Shown here: positions 39,554 to 59,247 of the stretch, piece by piece
Position numbering within the stretch: position 1 is the stretch's first letter
How the letters are laid out: every line of letters begins with the position of its first letter
Program-made: the position numbers and the translations under genes
NCBI GenBank assembly: GCA_004026145.2
Contig: CP034975.1
Location: 749,898 to 813,897 of the forward strand
Reading direction: 5' to 3'
From: Takifugu bimaculatus
Lineage: Eukaryota; Chordata; Actinopteri; Tetraodontiformes; Tetraodontidae
Length of the DNA stretch: 64,000 bases
The notes under the pieces: model-generated
The model's input: only the letters and a program-made list of their open reading frames with translations
The model's database searches: none
What the model was told of the DNA's origin: nothing

Positions 39554-42500
39554 TTAATGTCCTTGCAGTTCGCTGCTGGTCGCCTTGAGCTTGTAAACAT
39601 GACACCAGAAGGTGCTGTTCTTCTGTTCGATGTGAACTATTGTGTCTTTGTCAAGGAAGAGCTCATGTGGAAAAGTCTGAAAGAGAAAACAGAAGCTGTA
39701 AGAGAGTCTAGCTCACAAACCAAGATGCTGAGCCACTGTTGGTGCAGTGTCTCACCTCATCCCAGGATTCACTGAGAGCTACGTTCCGCAGCAGCTGCCC
39801 GCTCTGGTTGTCGTAGAGTTGGATATGAGCCCGCCCCTCTCCCTCATTCCCATCAGTCACCACTGCTGCTAACAGGTCCAGCTCGTCCTCATACTCCACC
39901 ATGCGAAAAGTCTGAAAAATGTAAGATCCATTATCCACCTGAATAAGTCTGCAGGTAAAAAAAAGCATTCCAAAGAAGTTGGAATGTTAGTTTAAAGTGG
40001 TAGATCTCTAACGGTGCTCATAACCAGATAAACCCATATGACATGCTGTCATAAACAGGAGGATATAATTCTGAGCTGTTCCTGCATCGCTGAGCCAAAA
40101 AGCTTGAGAACTCCAAAAGATCAGATCAGTAACAGCACCTCCTGATCTGGGTCATCGTCCAGCTGATGAAATCTTCTCTTTACTGTGCGGCCTGATGAGG
40201 TGACAGTGACGTTGTTGGGTTGGCTGCAGCAGAGGAAGAACAGAGGGACTGAGATGGACTCAATTGTATATTAATTTAGCACGAGTAGGTAAAAGAAGCA
40301 ACTCTTACATTACTGCTACGATGGGTCGCCATAGAGAAGTCTTTCACTACCCTTGATTGCATATCATTGCTGCGATCACTTACAAGCTTCAGAACACTGA
40401 GGAGGACAGGAAGGTTTTATAAAGGGAAGTGTTGGAGTGTATGAATGTCCATTTGTGTACATTCAGAGTACAGGACTCACTTTATGATGGTTGGTCCAAC
40501 ATGAATCATTCTCCCAGAGTCATCAGGATGGAAGAACATTGCGTCACTCTCAAGGGAGTTGCAGCTCATGCTTTGTACTCCATTTATTGCCTAAATATCA
40601 AGGAAACAAGTTATTCTTGTGTAACAGATTATTCTGACATTTCTGTGTGCTTATACATTGATTGTGTGGCATGAACTTTTACATTCATATATATTGATGT
40701 GCAGTTATAAATCACTGATAGCAGCTACATCATTATTTGTAACCTACATGTATTGTCCATAAATGTGTCCAATTAATGCATTAAAAAAAGACAAGCATGT
40801 GCGATGCACGAGTCAAGAAGTAAACTGGCCAATGATCTCACCTCTTTTCTTAAAAAGCATACATACATAGGGAAAGAGTATCTAAGCAACAGAAACAGTA
40901 CTAGTTACCTGCATGAAATACAAACTGTGTTTGCTATTTTGCGCCTTCAGTTGTAGTCATTTTAATTTTGTCTTGCTGACTGCACAACTAGAGGCTATCT
41001 GAGCCTTTTCTCCAGATGACTTACTATTAACACATAGTTGTTTGGCAATAAAGTGATAAACATGAAGCAACGGTCTTGACAAAAAGAGCCTGATGATTTT
41101 TTAAACTGAGATTAGAGGTTGCATTCTGTTCTCTCACCACAACAGCTAAAGAGACTGTCACAAACACATAGACACTCTTACACACTCAAAATGGACTCTT
41201 GCTGATTTAGTTGCAGTTGAGTCTTACATACACAATATTTATCTATTACAGCTCAGCACACAAAACATTTCATTATCCCTAATTTCATTCTGTGTGCTCG
41301 GAATGTTGTTTGAACATACCAAACTGCAGTCCTTGAGTGAGCACACGTGGTGAGTCCCCCTGTGGTTTTTCTGGGGTGGAGTATAAATAAAATACCAAGG
41401 ATAACCTCCGATCTGGACACTGTTATTAGAGCACAACACCTCAAAGAGCAGTGGAGGACAATCTGCATATGCAAAAAAATAACAAAATAAATAAAAGGGA
41501 AAGTTTTAGGTACTGTCCAATCAGAGTTACATATTTTTAAAATCTTAAACATATTGTGATCTTTATTTTTAATGACACAAAAACACAACTAAGATAGATA
41601 TGTAAGGATAAAATATCATAATATTTTAAACATGAGGAAAGGAGATTTGTAAGACACTTGCCAGTTATGTGAATATTTCTTGGAATGCCAAATGGAAAGT
41701 CTCCCACTGTTTTCCCTTCAAGCAGTGAACTTTGTTTTCCAAGTATTAACCGCTCTGTCAAGTGCTGAAAACAAAGACATTTTTCTGAATACACAGAAAT
41801 GTAAGCACAGCCAGACAGAATAAAATTCACTGGTCACTGCAATTGCTGAAAATGGTTTAAAAAACTAAGACTGTCAGTCAATACAATACTCAAAGCTTTA
41901 GCAGGAAACTCTGCCTCAGGCTTGCTGTTCAGCTACAGGAGCTTTTGAACTAATTGATCACATAAATAAAAGGTGACAGCCATTGGAGAATATAGAGCTA
42001 CATAAATATGGCTAAAGAAACAGACCATACATACCCTCTGGAGAATGTGCTCAATGCTGTAGAGCTTCACTGATTTGTTGCTGTAAGACACCACAATGGC
42101 ACCTTGAGACACAACAACATCAGTCACTCCATTTCCAAACACCTGCAAGAATAAATTACTTTTTATTTCAAGCTCTCTTCTGTGGTGAGTCTATGTAGAA
42201 CATTAATATAGTGATAGATTATTTCAGCAAAAAGCTACATACCCTTTTATTGATCTCTAAAATCCCCACTATCTGCAATGGAAAAACATGAAAGATAGCC
42301 AAGTGCATCACTGTGTTTTGAGTGATACCAGCCTGAAAAAATAAAAAAAAAAGTGAGTTATTCATATCTTAAAAAATCCTTCAAACTAAAACAGAATATT
42401 CTTACCTGCCGTTCTAAAGCTGTTTCTTTGTTTTGAACAGATTTTATGTAAACTGTTTCTTGAGAAACATCCCACCCCAGATATCTACAAAGAATAGTCA

Positions 42501-43471
42501 TATAAAAATCTTTTCTGCATAGTCAAACTTCCACCTATTTTCCAATCTGCAATAACAAAGTCACACACCTGAACTTAATGTTTGGGGAGAGATAAACTTT
42601 CTGGAGCTCCTCTCCCGTTTCAGCTGAGAGGCGATACAGCCAGCCATTGGCCGTCAAAGCCAAGAGGCTGGGTTTATGATCAGATGGGTTGGATAAAACA
42701 TTCCCCTATCAAAATATAGTTATGATAAATAAGGGGAACCTGGTCACATCAATGATAAAATAGGATGTGTTTATCAAACAGTTTCTTTTTACGCACAAGA
42801 GGGCTCTGACACAGAAGAGCATCTTCAAATTTCTCCAGCTTTGACCTCTGAGGTAACTTGTATAAAACCTGGGGAACTGAGTGAACACTGCAAGAAGATT
42901 GGGAACAGTCACTGTTGGAGGGCAAAATTATTTTGTTCTGACTGGTACTAACATTTTAAACACCATGAATACATATGGACATGTACAACTAAAAGAAAAG
43001 GACATCATAGATAGTCTTAAACATCCAAAGCAATGTAAATGTAGGAGCTGATGATTGAGATGAGATGCTCACACTTCATCAAGATGTAGAATCGCTATTT
43101 TAGTTTGATCTAACAGTGTGTGAGAAAGGCACAAACGCTGACACACGACAATTTATACTCACCAGCTGTAACAGTTCAGGTAATTTTCAAAGTAGATTTT
43201 TCCACTCTCGTACATTATTGTCGATTTTGAGGACCTGCTCCATACTTTAATAAAACTCCTGTTGTCCTGCAATAAAATTTCCCTGTTTCTTAAAAGACTA
43301 TGTTTTAGGTTTCATTTAATATTTGTGGATGTTTTATATTACCTGAAAGAGAAGGTTTCTGAAGACCTTCATGTTGTGTCTGAGGACGCTTCCAACATCT
43401 GGAATACCTCGACTTCTTCTGTTCAGCAGCTTGGTGGCGTTAACGCTTTTTTTCCTGCGCTCTGGCGCCAT
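39554..43471 (-). CDS. dcaf17: DDB1- and CUL4-associated factor 17
   Basis: DCAF17 is a nuclear(-olar) protein and candidate substrate receptor for CUL4-DDB1 ubiquitin ligase; human loss causes Woodhouse-Sakati syndrome. Fourteen exons: 43343-43471, 43163-43266, 42797-42887, 42569-42705, 42406-42484, 42243-42332, 42035-42142, 41662-41764, 41320-41462, 40481-40590, 40309-40396, 40139-40223, 39756-39911, 39554-39676. Family landmarks in order are SKSTIMYESGKIYFENYLNC, SLLALTANGWLYRLSAETGE, QIGGYPWYFIYTPPQKN, LESDAMFFHPDDSGRMIHVG and VEYEDELDLLAAV. The end is HIEQKNSTFWCHVYKL. The sum is 1546 nt, one too many. The phase fails where exon 40309-40396 joins 40139-40223, so that junction is either misread or carries an extra base. 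Intron 8 (41463-41661) has a GC donor. With the extra base removed the product would be about 514 residues (human 520). The start ATG gives MAPERRKKSVN. Confidence 0.92.
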
Positions 43472-43568
43472 CACCAGGTGACACTTGTATTAAGACTAAT
43501 GAAGTAAATTAGCGTGGGAAGAACCACTATCAACTTCGATAAAGACGAAAGACCACTTCCAGTGCCAG
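43472..43568. promoter_or_regulatory. Compact bidirectional promoter dcaf17/mettl8 with mettl8 non-coding exon 1
   Basis: The dcaf17 start codon is at 43471 on the minus strand. A plus-strand donor (GTGCCAG|gtaagc) follows at 43568/43569 and would join to the acceptor before 44138. Both transcripts must therefore start within about 100 bp. An ACTTCC half-site is at 43553. No TATA box is seen. Confidence 0.65.
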
Positions 43569-44142
43569 GTAAGCATGATACAATCTCTATTACGTTATTA
43601 ACAACCAATAAACCAAATGATTTCTGAAGCCAGTGAACTGTTTATCCAACATTGAAAGTCATCACTTTACTTCATTAGCGCTGCAACCTGGATTTTTAAT
43701 TCACCCATTTAAAGTATATCGAACATCACCTGTAGTATTTGTATATTTGACTATCTGTCCAGGCAAAACAAAAATGTCACTGGTATTAGCAATGTTGTTG
43801 GTTGGCAATATTGTTTTTTCTTCAAGATGATATTAGTTAGTTGCTAATGCTAGCTACCATCACCCGCTCCATCTTTTTACACTTCCGCATCTGTCTTCTT
43901 CTATTCCAGAAATTAGACACCCGACACCTGATTTGGAATGTTAGCGCCCCCTTTGACAACTGCACTTACTCCTATACCTTTCGGGTTATTTTGTTCATGG
44001 CCAATGTCATTCAAATTTACATATGCCATATCTGTCTACATAATAAATATTAAGCTTTTTAAAATCACATTAACTAATGCATTAAAACTGTATGATCAAT
44101 ATGATTTGAAGAGTTTTACTGTTTTTAGGATTTACAGCCTAA

Positions 44143-47100
44143 ATGCATAAACTACAGAGCTCCTCTGTAGTCAAATTGGCTCAACTTTACAATACAGTGT
44201 CTACAAGATTAAAGAGGACAGTTGGGAGACCTTCAGCTCCATTGGGATCAAGGATTCTCAACAGTCCAGATGACATCTTTAAACACAACATGTGGTAAAT
44301 TTATTGTTCAGTTTTTCCTTTCATCCATTTTGTATTTATTTGCATTTTTCACCTCTACTCTCTAAATTTGATTTTTTAAAAGAAAAAACGCTCAACACTG
44401 ACTTCTATATTAACATAAATTACATTTTAGGGATCACATACAGTGGAGTGAAGAGGACATAGAAAATGCACGGCAGAAAGCAGAAGAAAATTCCAGCATA
44501 CGAATTCCATTACAGGAACAAAGTAAATGATGTATTCCGTTAAACATTCTATTGGTGATGCACAGAAAATATTAATTTTAATGTCACTCTCCAACACACA
44601 GGCAAATTTGACCTCCAAGCTTTTCAGTACTGGGACAAGTTTTATACGATGCATCAGCATAAGTTTTTTAAAGATCGAAGGTGGCTGTTTTTAGAGTTCC
44701 CAGAACTGATACCAACAGGGGCAGAAGGCCAGGCCACAGACATGTGTCTACCTTCAGCATCCAGCATAAACACAAAGGCCAGACAAACAGAGAGAGAAGA
44801 CAACCAACCCAACGGTCCCACACACCATCAGAAACATACCTCCAGTGAACAAAACTGCTTTCCAAGAACAGAACAAGAGGAAGATGACAACAACCTAAAG
44901 ACGTTCCCTGGCCAACATGCATCGTTCAGGATCTTGGAGGTTTTCAAATTTATCCATGTATTGGTCCCTTGATGTGCTGCTAGAACCTTATGAATGGAAT
45001 TGAAATGTTTTATACAATGTAATGTTGCACAACAACACTTGCAATGTTAAGTTTCTGTTGGCTGAAACAGCAGCAAATGTATTTTTCTTCACAGGTTGGA
45101 TGTGGGGTGGGCAACAGTGTTTTCCCCATCATTAATTCCATAAAGTGAGTATACATTTTAAGATTCTTGAATCAATAAATGTACTTTTTCATTGATACAG
45201 TACAGCATTATTCTAAACATTTTATTTTCAACATGGAAAACTATTCTGACATATTTTTATTTGAATTTCTGGGGACAGAGCAATAATACAGGGGAATTTA
45301 CTATTGAAACAGATTTTGCTACAGCTCAGGCTTTACTTGACATAACCCACCAGCAGCAACAAATCTTTTTAAAGTTGATTTAGAATTTAGGAAGACCTTT
45401 GTTAAATTTAATACACTCTCTAGAAAGCAGCTTAGTTTTAACAGAAATTCTATTTTAAGACTGTAAAGGCTTTGTAACCCTGAAGTTAGAAAAACCCATT
45501 ACTGGAGTCTCATATTGCCAGGAACCCTAACTGATTCTGAGTTAGATACCATGGTAACAGAGTGAGTGCTCCTCACAAACAAGCTCAGACTTTCTCACTA
45601 TCTGCTGAATCACACTGAAGTCACTGACATGAAATTGTTCATTATTATTGACATAAATATCAAATATCGCACTAGGAGATTTCAATGTTTTGAAGCCATG
45701 TGGAGTTATAGATAGACTTATACCACACAGGATGACTATTATCTGATAAATGTAAGTGTCTGGTTTGATATAGCAACTAAAATGGCTAGTTATTCCCGGA
45801 AATTGGATTGTTTTCCCCAGAAAATTAGAGTTTTACTCTCAATGGTTGTGATTGTTTTTTAATCTTTTTTTTATTAAATTCCTCTAGGACTTAAGCATAG
45901 AGCATCTAATTTGAACATTAGCACCAATCTCAGTCTTTTCTATGAACCACTGACACTGAAAAATGCCCTTTATATTTTGTTAATTGGTTTATTGACAGGT
46001 TATTTTTAATTTTTGCTCTTTTACAAATCACACAACTATGAAGGTATAACTGCCTCAAATTTTGAAACATTTAACTTTATCAACTCCTTTTTATTAAATA
46101 TATCAGATTTATTACAGGTATATGGATTTTATTTTTCATTTCATTTTAGTTAGAGCGATTTAGCTGCTCTTAAGTTGCAGCTAAATGAAAATACATTTTT
46201 AATACCATGTCATTCTCTCACCTTTGATATATTAATGGGCGAAAAGATCAAATACTGTAAATGTTGAATTGTATTCATTCTGATTTTTGCCATCTACCTC
46301 TCAGGATCATTATACTTGAAACTGTATCTCAGTTAATGAATATGACATACTTAGCTATCTACATATGTATTCAATATTTATCATGTATTGTTGTATATTT
46401 TATGCCGTTTTGGCTCTACTTTTTTCTTTTTTTTAATACAGAGAAACCGATGCATTTTTATTTTGTTGTGACTTCTCACCATATGCTGTTCAGCTGGTCA
46501 AGGTATCATCTTCTACAGTTCTTTTACTATAAATATGCAGTCTGATTAGGTGGTTAAAATATATATATATATATTTATTTTTTTTAACTTAGAACAGGTA
46601 CAGATTAATTGACATTCAGATGACATGAGGTGCATGCTTAATTCAGATGTACTAACAGAAGATTTCATTCTAACACCCTAATTTCTGCCACATTCTTAAA
46701 TAATAAACCTGCCTGATGGATTTTTCTTCCTGCACAGGTGGCTTTCAGTCATCTATGCTTTGTCAGTGCAGCAAAACGTTGCCTAACCAGTAAATTATAT
46801 ATCTGTGCAATATGCAACATGTAAAGGCAACATAACAGTGGTCTACTTCCTGTCAGCATGTAAATAATGAATGATCGTTATGAGCATAGTGGCTCTTGTA
46901 TGACACACTATGATAGGATGACAGTGCGTCTTATTTGGAGTGTGATTCTCTTTCCTTCATTTAGGCCCATCCAGAGTACAATGAGTCTGTCTGCCACGCC
47001 TTTGTCCATGACATATGTGAGGAGACAGCCTGCTTTCCCTTCCCGCCTCAGAGCCTGGATGTTATTTTGGCAGTGTTTGTGCTCTCTGCCATTCATCCAG

Positions 47101-48020
47101 ACAGGTGACAAATGTGATATCAGTGATCTCCAACACCTCCAGCTCACTTTTACGGTCTTTGTTGAATGTAACATTTCAACTCCAGACCTGTTTATTTAAC
47201 ATTCAACAAAAAGAAATGGATGAATTTATGACATCATATCTGGGCTGTATAACAAACGCACTTGACACATGAGAGCTGTCAGCTTATACACGAGTGTAAT
47301 GGATGCATATGTGTTATTCTAATGAATGAATTGCTATTTACAGACTTCAGGGGGTTGTGAACAGACTGTCTTCTTACTTGAAACATGGAGGGATATTTCT
47401 GTTTCGTGACTATGGACGATATGATTTCTCCCAACTTCGGTTTAAGAAGGGTAAGGTTTTGGTACAGTCGTCATACATTTATGCAGACATCTGATCATTT
47501 TACTCACTTTTTGCATATTATGTGTGAAATTCTTACATTTTTTTACAAACAGGGCAGTGTTTATCAGAGAATTTCTACACACGTGGAGATGGAACCTGTG
47601 TGTACTTTTTTACCAAAGGTAAATATGAACCATTGTCTTATAGTTGGTTATAAGATCAGAGCCATACTATTAAAGCAGACGTATCAAAATATTTTATAAT
47701 AATTTAGTAAATCTTTGGAGAAGCACTGAGACACTTAAGATGTTGCACGTCATAGCATGGAAATCTTCATGGTTGAAATTTTTAAATGTTAAAGGAATAC
47801 AAGTGAACTTGAATTTTTAACCACAGAAATAATCATTGTAATTTATTGAATGAATATTTTTACAGATGAAATTCATTATTTGTTTACGAAAGCTGGACTG
47901 GAGGAGGTTCAGAATTTGCAGGACAAAAGGCTCCAAGTAAATAGAGGAAAGAAAGTGTCAATGCTCCGGGTTTGGATGCAGAGCAAGTACAGAAAACCTG
48001 ACCCACCTCAACCATCTTAA
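44143..48020 (+). CDS. mettl8: Methyltransferase-like 8, mitochondrial tRNA m3C methyltransferase
   Basis: METTL8 places 3-methylcytidine at position 32 of mitochondrial tRNA-Thr and tRNA-Ser. Nine coding exons: 44143-44294, 44431-44522, 44602-44939, 45095-45144, 46442-46502, 46965-47104, 47344-47450, 47553-47618, 47866-48020. They total 1161 nt, 386 residues, fully in frame. The N-terminus MHKLQSSSVVKLAQLYNTVS, followed by TRLKR, is basic, Ser/Thr-rich and has no acidic residue, like a mitochondrial targeting peptide. Then come HQHKFFKDRRWLFLEFPEL, the SAM-binding motif RILEVGCGVGNSVFPI split across an exon junction, FLFCCDFSPYAVQLV, DVILAVFVLSAIHPDR and FRDYGRYDFSQLRFKK. The related METTL2 lacks a targeting peptide, and synteny with dcaf17 and tlk1 supports METTL8. 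The middle (about residues 120-180) is a poorly conserved hydrophilic linker in exon 3. It shares a promoter with dcaf17. Confidence 0.94.
45145..46441. other. mettl8 intron 4 (1.3 kb)
   Basis: AT-rich intron without a recognised exon or repeat family. A (TA)n tract occurs in the following intron near 46560. Confidence 0.6.
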
Positions 48021-48139
48021 TTTCCCAGCATGCACTGCTTATGAACTAATGAACATGCCATACCTTGTGTATATATAGATGTATATATTTAAATACTGTA
48101 TCTGTATGAAAGTCTCAATACAGAACTACAAAAGTTTGC

Positions 48140-48145
48140 AATAAA
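48140..48145 (+). terminator. Poly(A) signal AATAAA of mettl8
   Basis: A canonical hexamer 120 nt after the mettl8 stop codon. Confidence 0.75.
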
Positions 48146-49288
48146 TTTACAAAGATTTTGTCCATTGGTAAATTTAAGGGTTGGGGCTTATAAAAATATA
48201 TATAACCAGATTTTATAGTAAAACTAGCCCATTAATCTTTGAAAAGCAACATTCACTTGACTATTTTTATTTTCTCATGAAGCAGGTTTGGACCTACATT
48301 TGATGTTTTCCTTCTATATTTACACATAATTCCATTGCTTGTAAAGTCATCTATGGTGAAGCACTCCTTCCCTACCTTAGGCTGAGATGTGCTCTTCAGC
48401 TGTCTCGGCAACCCTTTGTTCTTCTGAACATAATTATGTCATTATTGCAAAAAAAGCTCAAAATTGATTCCACCAGACCAAAGGGCATTCCTGAAAAACG
48501 TAAGACCTTTGTTCACATGTTGAATTTTATAGTGTAATCCGGCTTTTGGAGCACATGAGTTGTGTGTGTGAGTGGTTATTGAAATGTTTGTGCATCCTTC
48601 TGATCTTCCCTATAGTTTTAATGGCTGTGGGTTTTGCATCAGATGCTACTGTTGTACACTAGTGAACCTACACTCTTCAGTGGCCTATCGGAGGAAGCTA
48701 CATCATTAATTTTCTGGAAATTTCCAGAGACTTCAATGGAATATTTTAAAGCAGCAGGAACATTAACCGGTGCAATAATAATGGGGTAGATTATGAATTA
48801 CTTTATTTCTTGGAAACGATATTTCTCACCAGACTCCGTATTTCCACCTATGTTTTTGCAGAAATCCACGTTTTCCCCCCCATTCATTCTGTCTTATTTG
48901 GGTAGAAGTTTACACTAATATAGTTTCAAACATTCTATTGCATATTTCTTTTCCAAAAGACGGAAATCAACGTGTCATTTAAATCCCACAGTGTTTTATT
49001 GTATTGTTGACGTTAAGAGAATGAATCACCCTCGCGATAACAATTGGGCTCACGAGGCGTGACGTTTCATAGGCAACCACTTAAAGAGCGAGAGGTGGTC
49101 GGAGGAGCACCAGAGCAGCGCCGCGGAGCTCCGTAACCTTTCACCGAACTCACAAAGACGGCTTCACCGGGGGATATTTTACCCTTCTCATGTCAAGGAA
49201 AGACTCGCATGATACCGCTCGGATAATTCCATACACTTTAAGAGATTAGCGGCGTGAGCCCAGGTGCCAACACACGAAAAGTAGCTTG
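48146..49288. other. Intergenic mettl8 to tlk1, with tlk1 5' region
   Basis: The segment 48360-48660 reads like an old transposon remnant (phrases such as CACCAGACCAAAGGGCATTC resemble a common fish repeat from memory; family uncertain). From about 49080 the DNA becomes GC-rich and is the probable tlk1 promoter and 5' UTR (GGAGCACCAGAGCAGCGCCG around 49104). No other gene is seen. Confidence 0.5.
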
Positions 49289-57425
<8,137 letters not shown>

Positions 57426-58188
57426 CAGTTTTTTTCTACTGCATCAAAAGGCAAATTATAACAGAGTTGCTCCACACATGAAGAGCTGATTCTCACAAAA
57501 GGAAGCCGGCTGTTGGAGGAGTGGCCTACTAGTGAGATCCCACCTCAACTACACCCGGCTTTTGTTTACTAGGGGCTGGTTCAACTTGGGGACACCAAAA
57601 GGCTGTTTAAATAGATCCTGAGGGTCCCTAAAAAGCACTGAAAATGGAGAGATGACATTTAAAAATGTGATTGAAGAGTGCAGAGGGACAAACCCTTAAA
57701 GGGTCAAAGGCAGCCCACCATGTATCTTCATATGGTGCTGCAGGAGTGCAAATGATTCAGCTGCTAGACATACATTTACTGTGAGAGGACTGGTCGTTAT
57801 AAAAGACAGCTATAATTTCACTGGCAAAACGTTTTTTTCACAGATGTTAGGCTTTTTGATTTACTTAGCCATGAGAATGTGATGTGTAGCATAAGTGACA
57901 CCTAGTGACCTGTAGTTTGGGGCAGCAAACTTTTGTTGAATGCAAAAAGTAACCAAATGTGGAAAAGTGACTGTCTGAAATCCTATGCAGGGATCCTAAT
58001 AGATAAATTTGAAGCTATATGTACATGAGAATTTTACAAACTTAAATTGCAGCAGTAACATGTACAAAGATGAAATTTCCCAATATGAATCCAGTCTTCT
58101 GGGGTATTTGCTGCTTTGCTGCTCTTACTTAAGAGCTTTATGTTCGGGTACTAATTGTACAGTTGCTGAAGAGCTGTTAAGAGTGAAT

Positions 58189-58194
58189 AATAAA
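58189..58194 (+). terminator. Poly(A) signal AATAAA of tlk1
   Basis: A canonical hexamer 764 nt past the stop codon, in AU-rich DNA. Confidence 0.65.
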
Positions 58195-58451
58195 TTCCAA
58201 GAAATGTTTTTCTCTTGGTTGTAAATATCTTACTCTAAATCCCAGTCTCAATACTTCCCATTTCTAATGCTTATACTGACATGTAGTGGCTTTATTTGGT
58301 ACTGCATTTAATTGCTAGTGGATTTGGATAAATTGGAGAAAAACCTGAAATACCCAGTATGAATGACAAAATCAATGTTAGTTTTCTGCTTACTGTTCCC
58401 ACGGTGTCGTGACTTATGGAAATGACAGTCCTTTGGCAAATACTTTAATAT

Positions 58452-58457
58452 TTTATT
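58452..58457 (-). terminator. Possible poly(A) signal AATAAA of gorasp2
   Basis: TTTATT on the plus strand, about 790 nt beyond the last gorasp2 stop I can read. It is plausible only if the 3' UTR, or further exons, extend this far. Confidence 0.4.
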
Positions 58458-59247
58458 CCTCCATCTACATAGGTGCACACACTCAGGCTTTAAATGCCAT
58501 ACTTGAATATTAGACTGCATTTGACTGTATCCTGTAATTAAAGCTTGCAATAGCTCATTTAAAACAAACGTGACTCTAATGTGTTCCCAAAGCTGAGGAA
58601 ATATCACTGTCCAAGATCCCGAAACCACATCTACACTGGGTTAGGCATGTGGAGCCAGTTGCCATGGTGATCTACATACATTCTCCTTTGGTGAAAGTCT
58701 CGACCCGAGACGGGCCCAACAGTCTTTGGCAGTGCCTCCTGTCACTGACAGTCGGCTGTGATGGTGATATTTACTGAAGAGTTCACTGACGTTTGGAGGG
58801 CACATTTAGTCATTGTTTTTGTAGTATAATGTGCAACCAAAGGTGGCGCTGTAGCAGACGGGGAAGGGAAGTCGGACGGAGTGCCCGAGAGAGGCCAAAG
58901 ACCTGCGGAGTACAAATGGAGATGGAAATGTCAAAGGTGACAGCAAAAAAACTAAAACATTGTTCTAGACTGATGACAGCTTAGACGGGCCTGGCGGATC
59001 ATCGCAATACAAAAGGATGATAGTGTCTCAAAAAGAAAAAAGTCTAAAGCATCCCAGAAAACGTAACGCTACCTCCATCTCCTCGACCCGCATCTGTGAA
59101 AGGTCATGTTTGAGCTGTCTAGATTAGGAAATGGTGGCGAACCTCCAGCTGTATGTGTCACAACTGTGTATAAATGATATCATGTTAGCCGATGCTTTGA
59201 TATAGGACTAATGTCATATTCTGTCAGTGTCGATGTGTTGGGCAGCA

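Larger units (their letters stand above)
57426..59247. other. Convergent 3' ends of tlk1 and gorasp2
   Basis: This interval holds the tlk1 3' UTR up to the AATAAA at 58189-58194. A minus-strand AATAAA at 58452-58457 could end gorasp2. Between 58750 and 59140 there are minus-strand pieces with acceptor-like ends that could be missing gorasp2 C-terminal exons, unproven. Confidence 0.55.
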
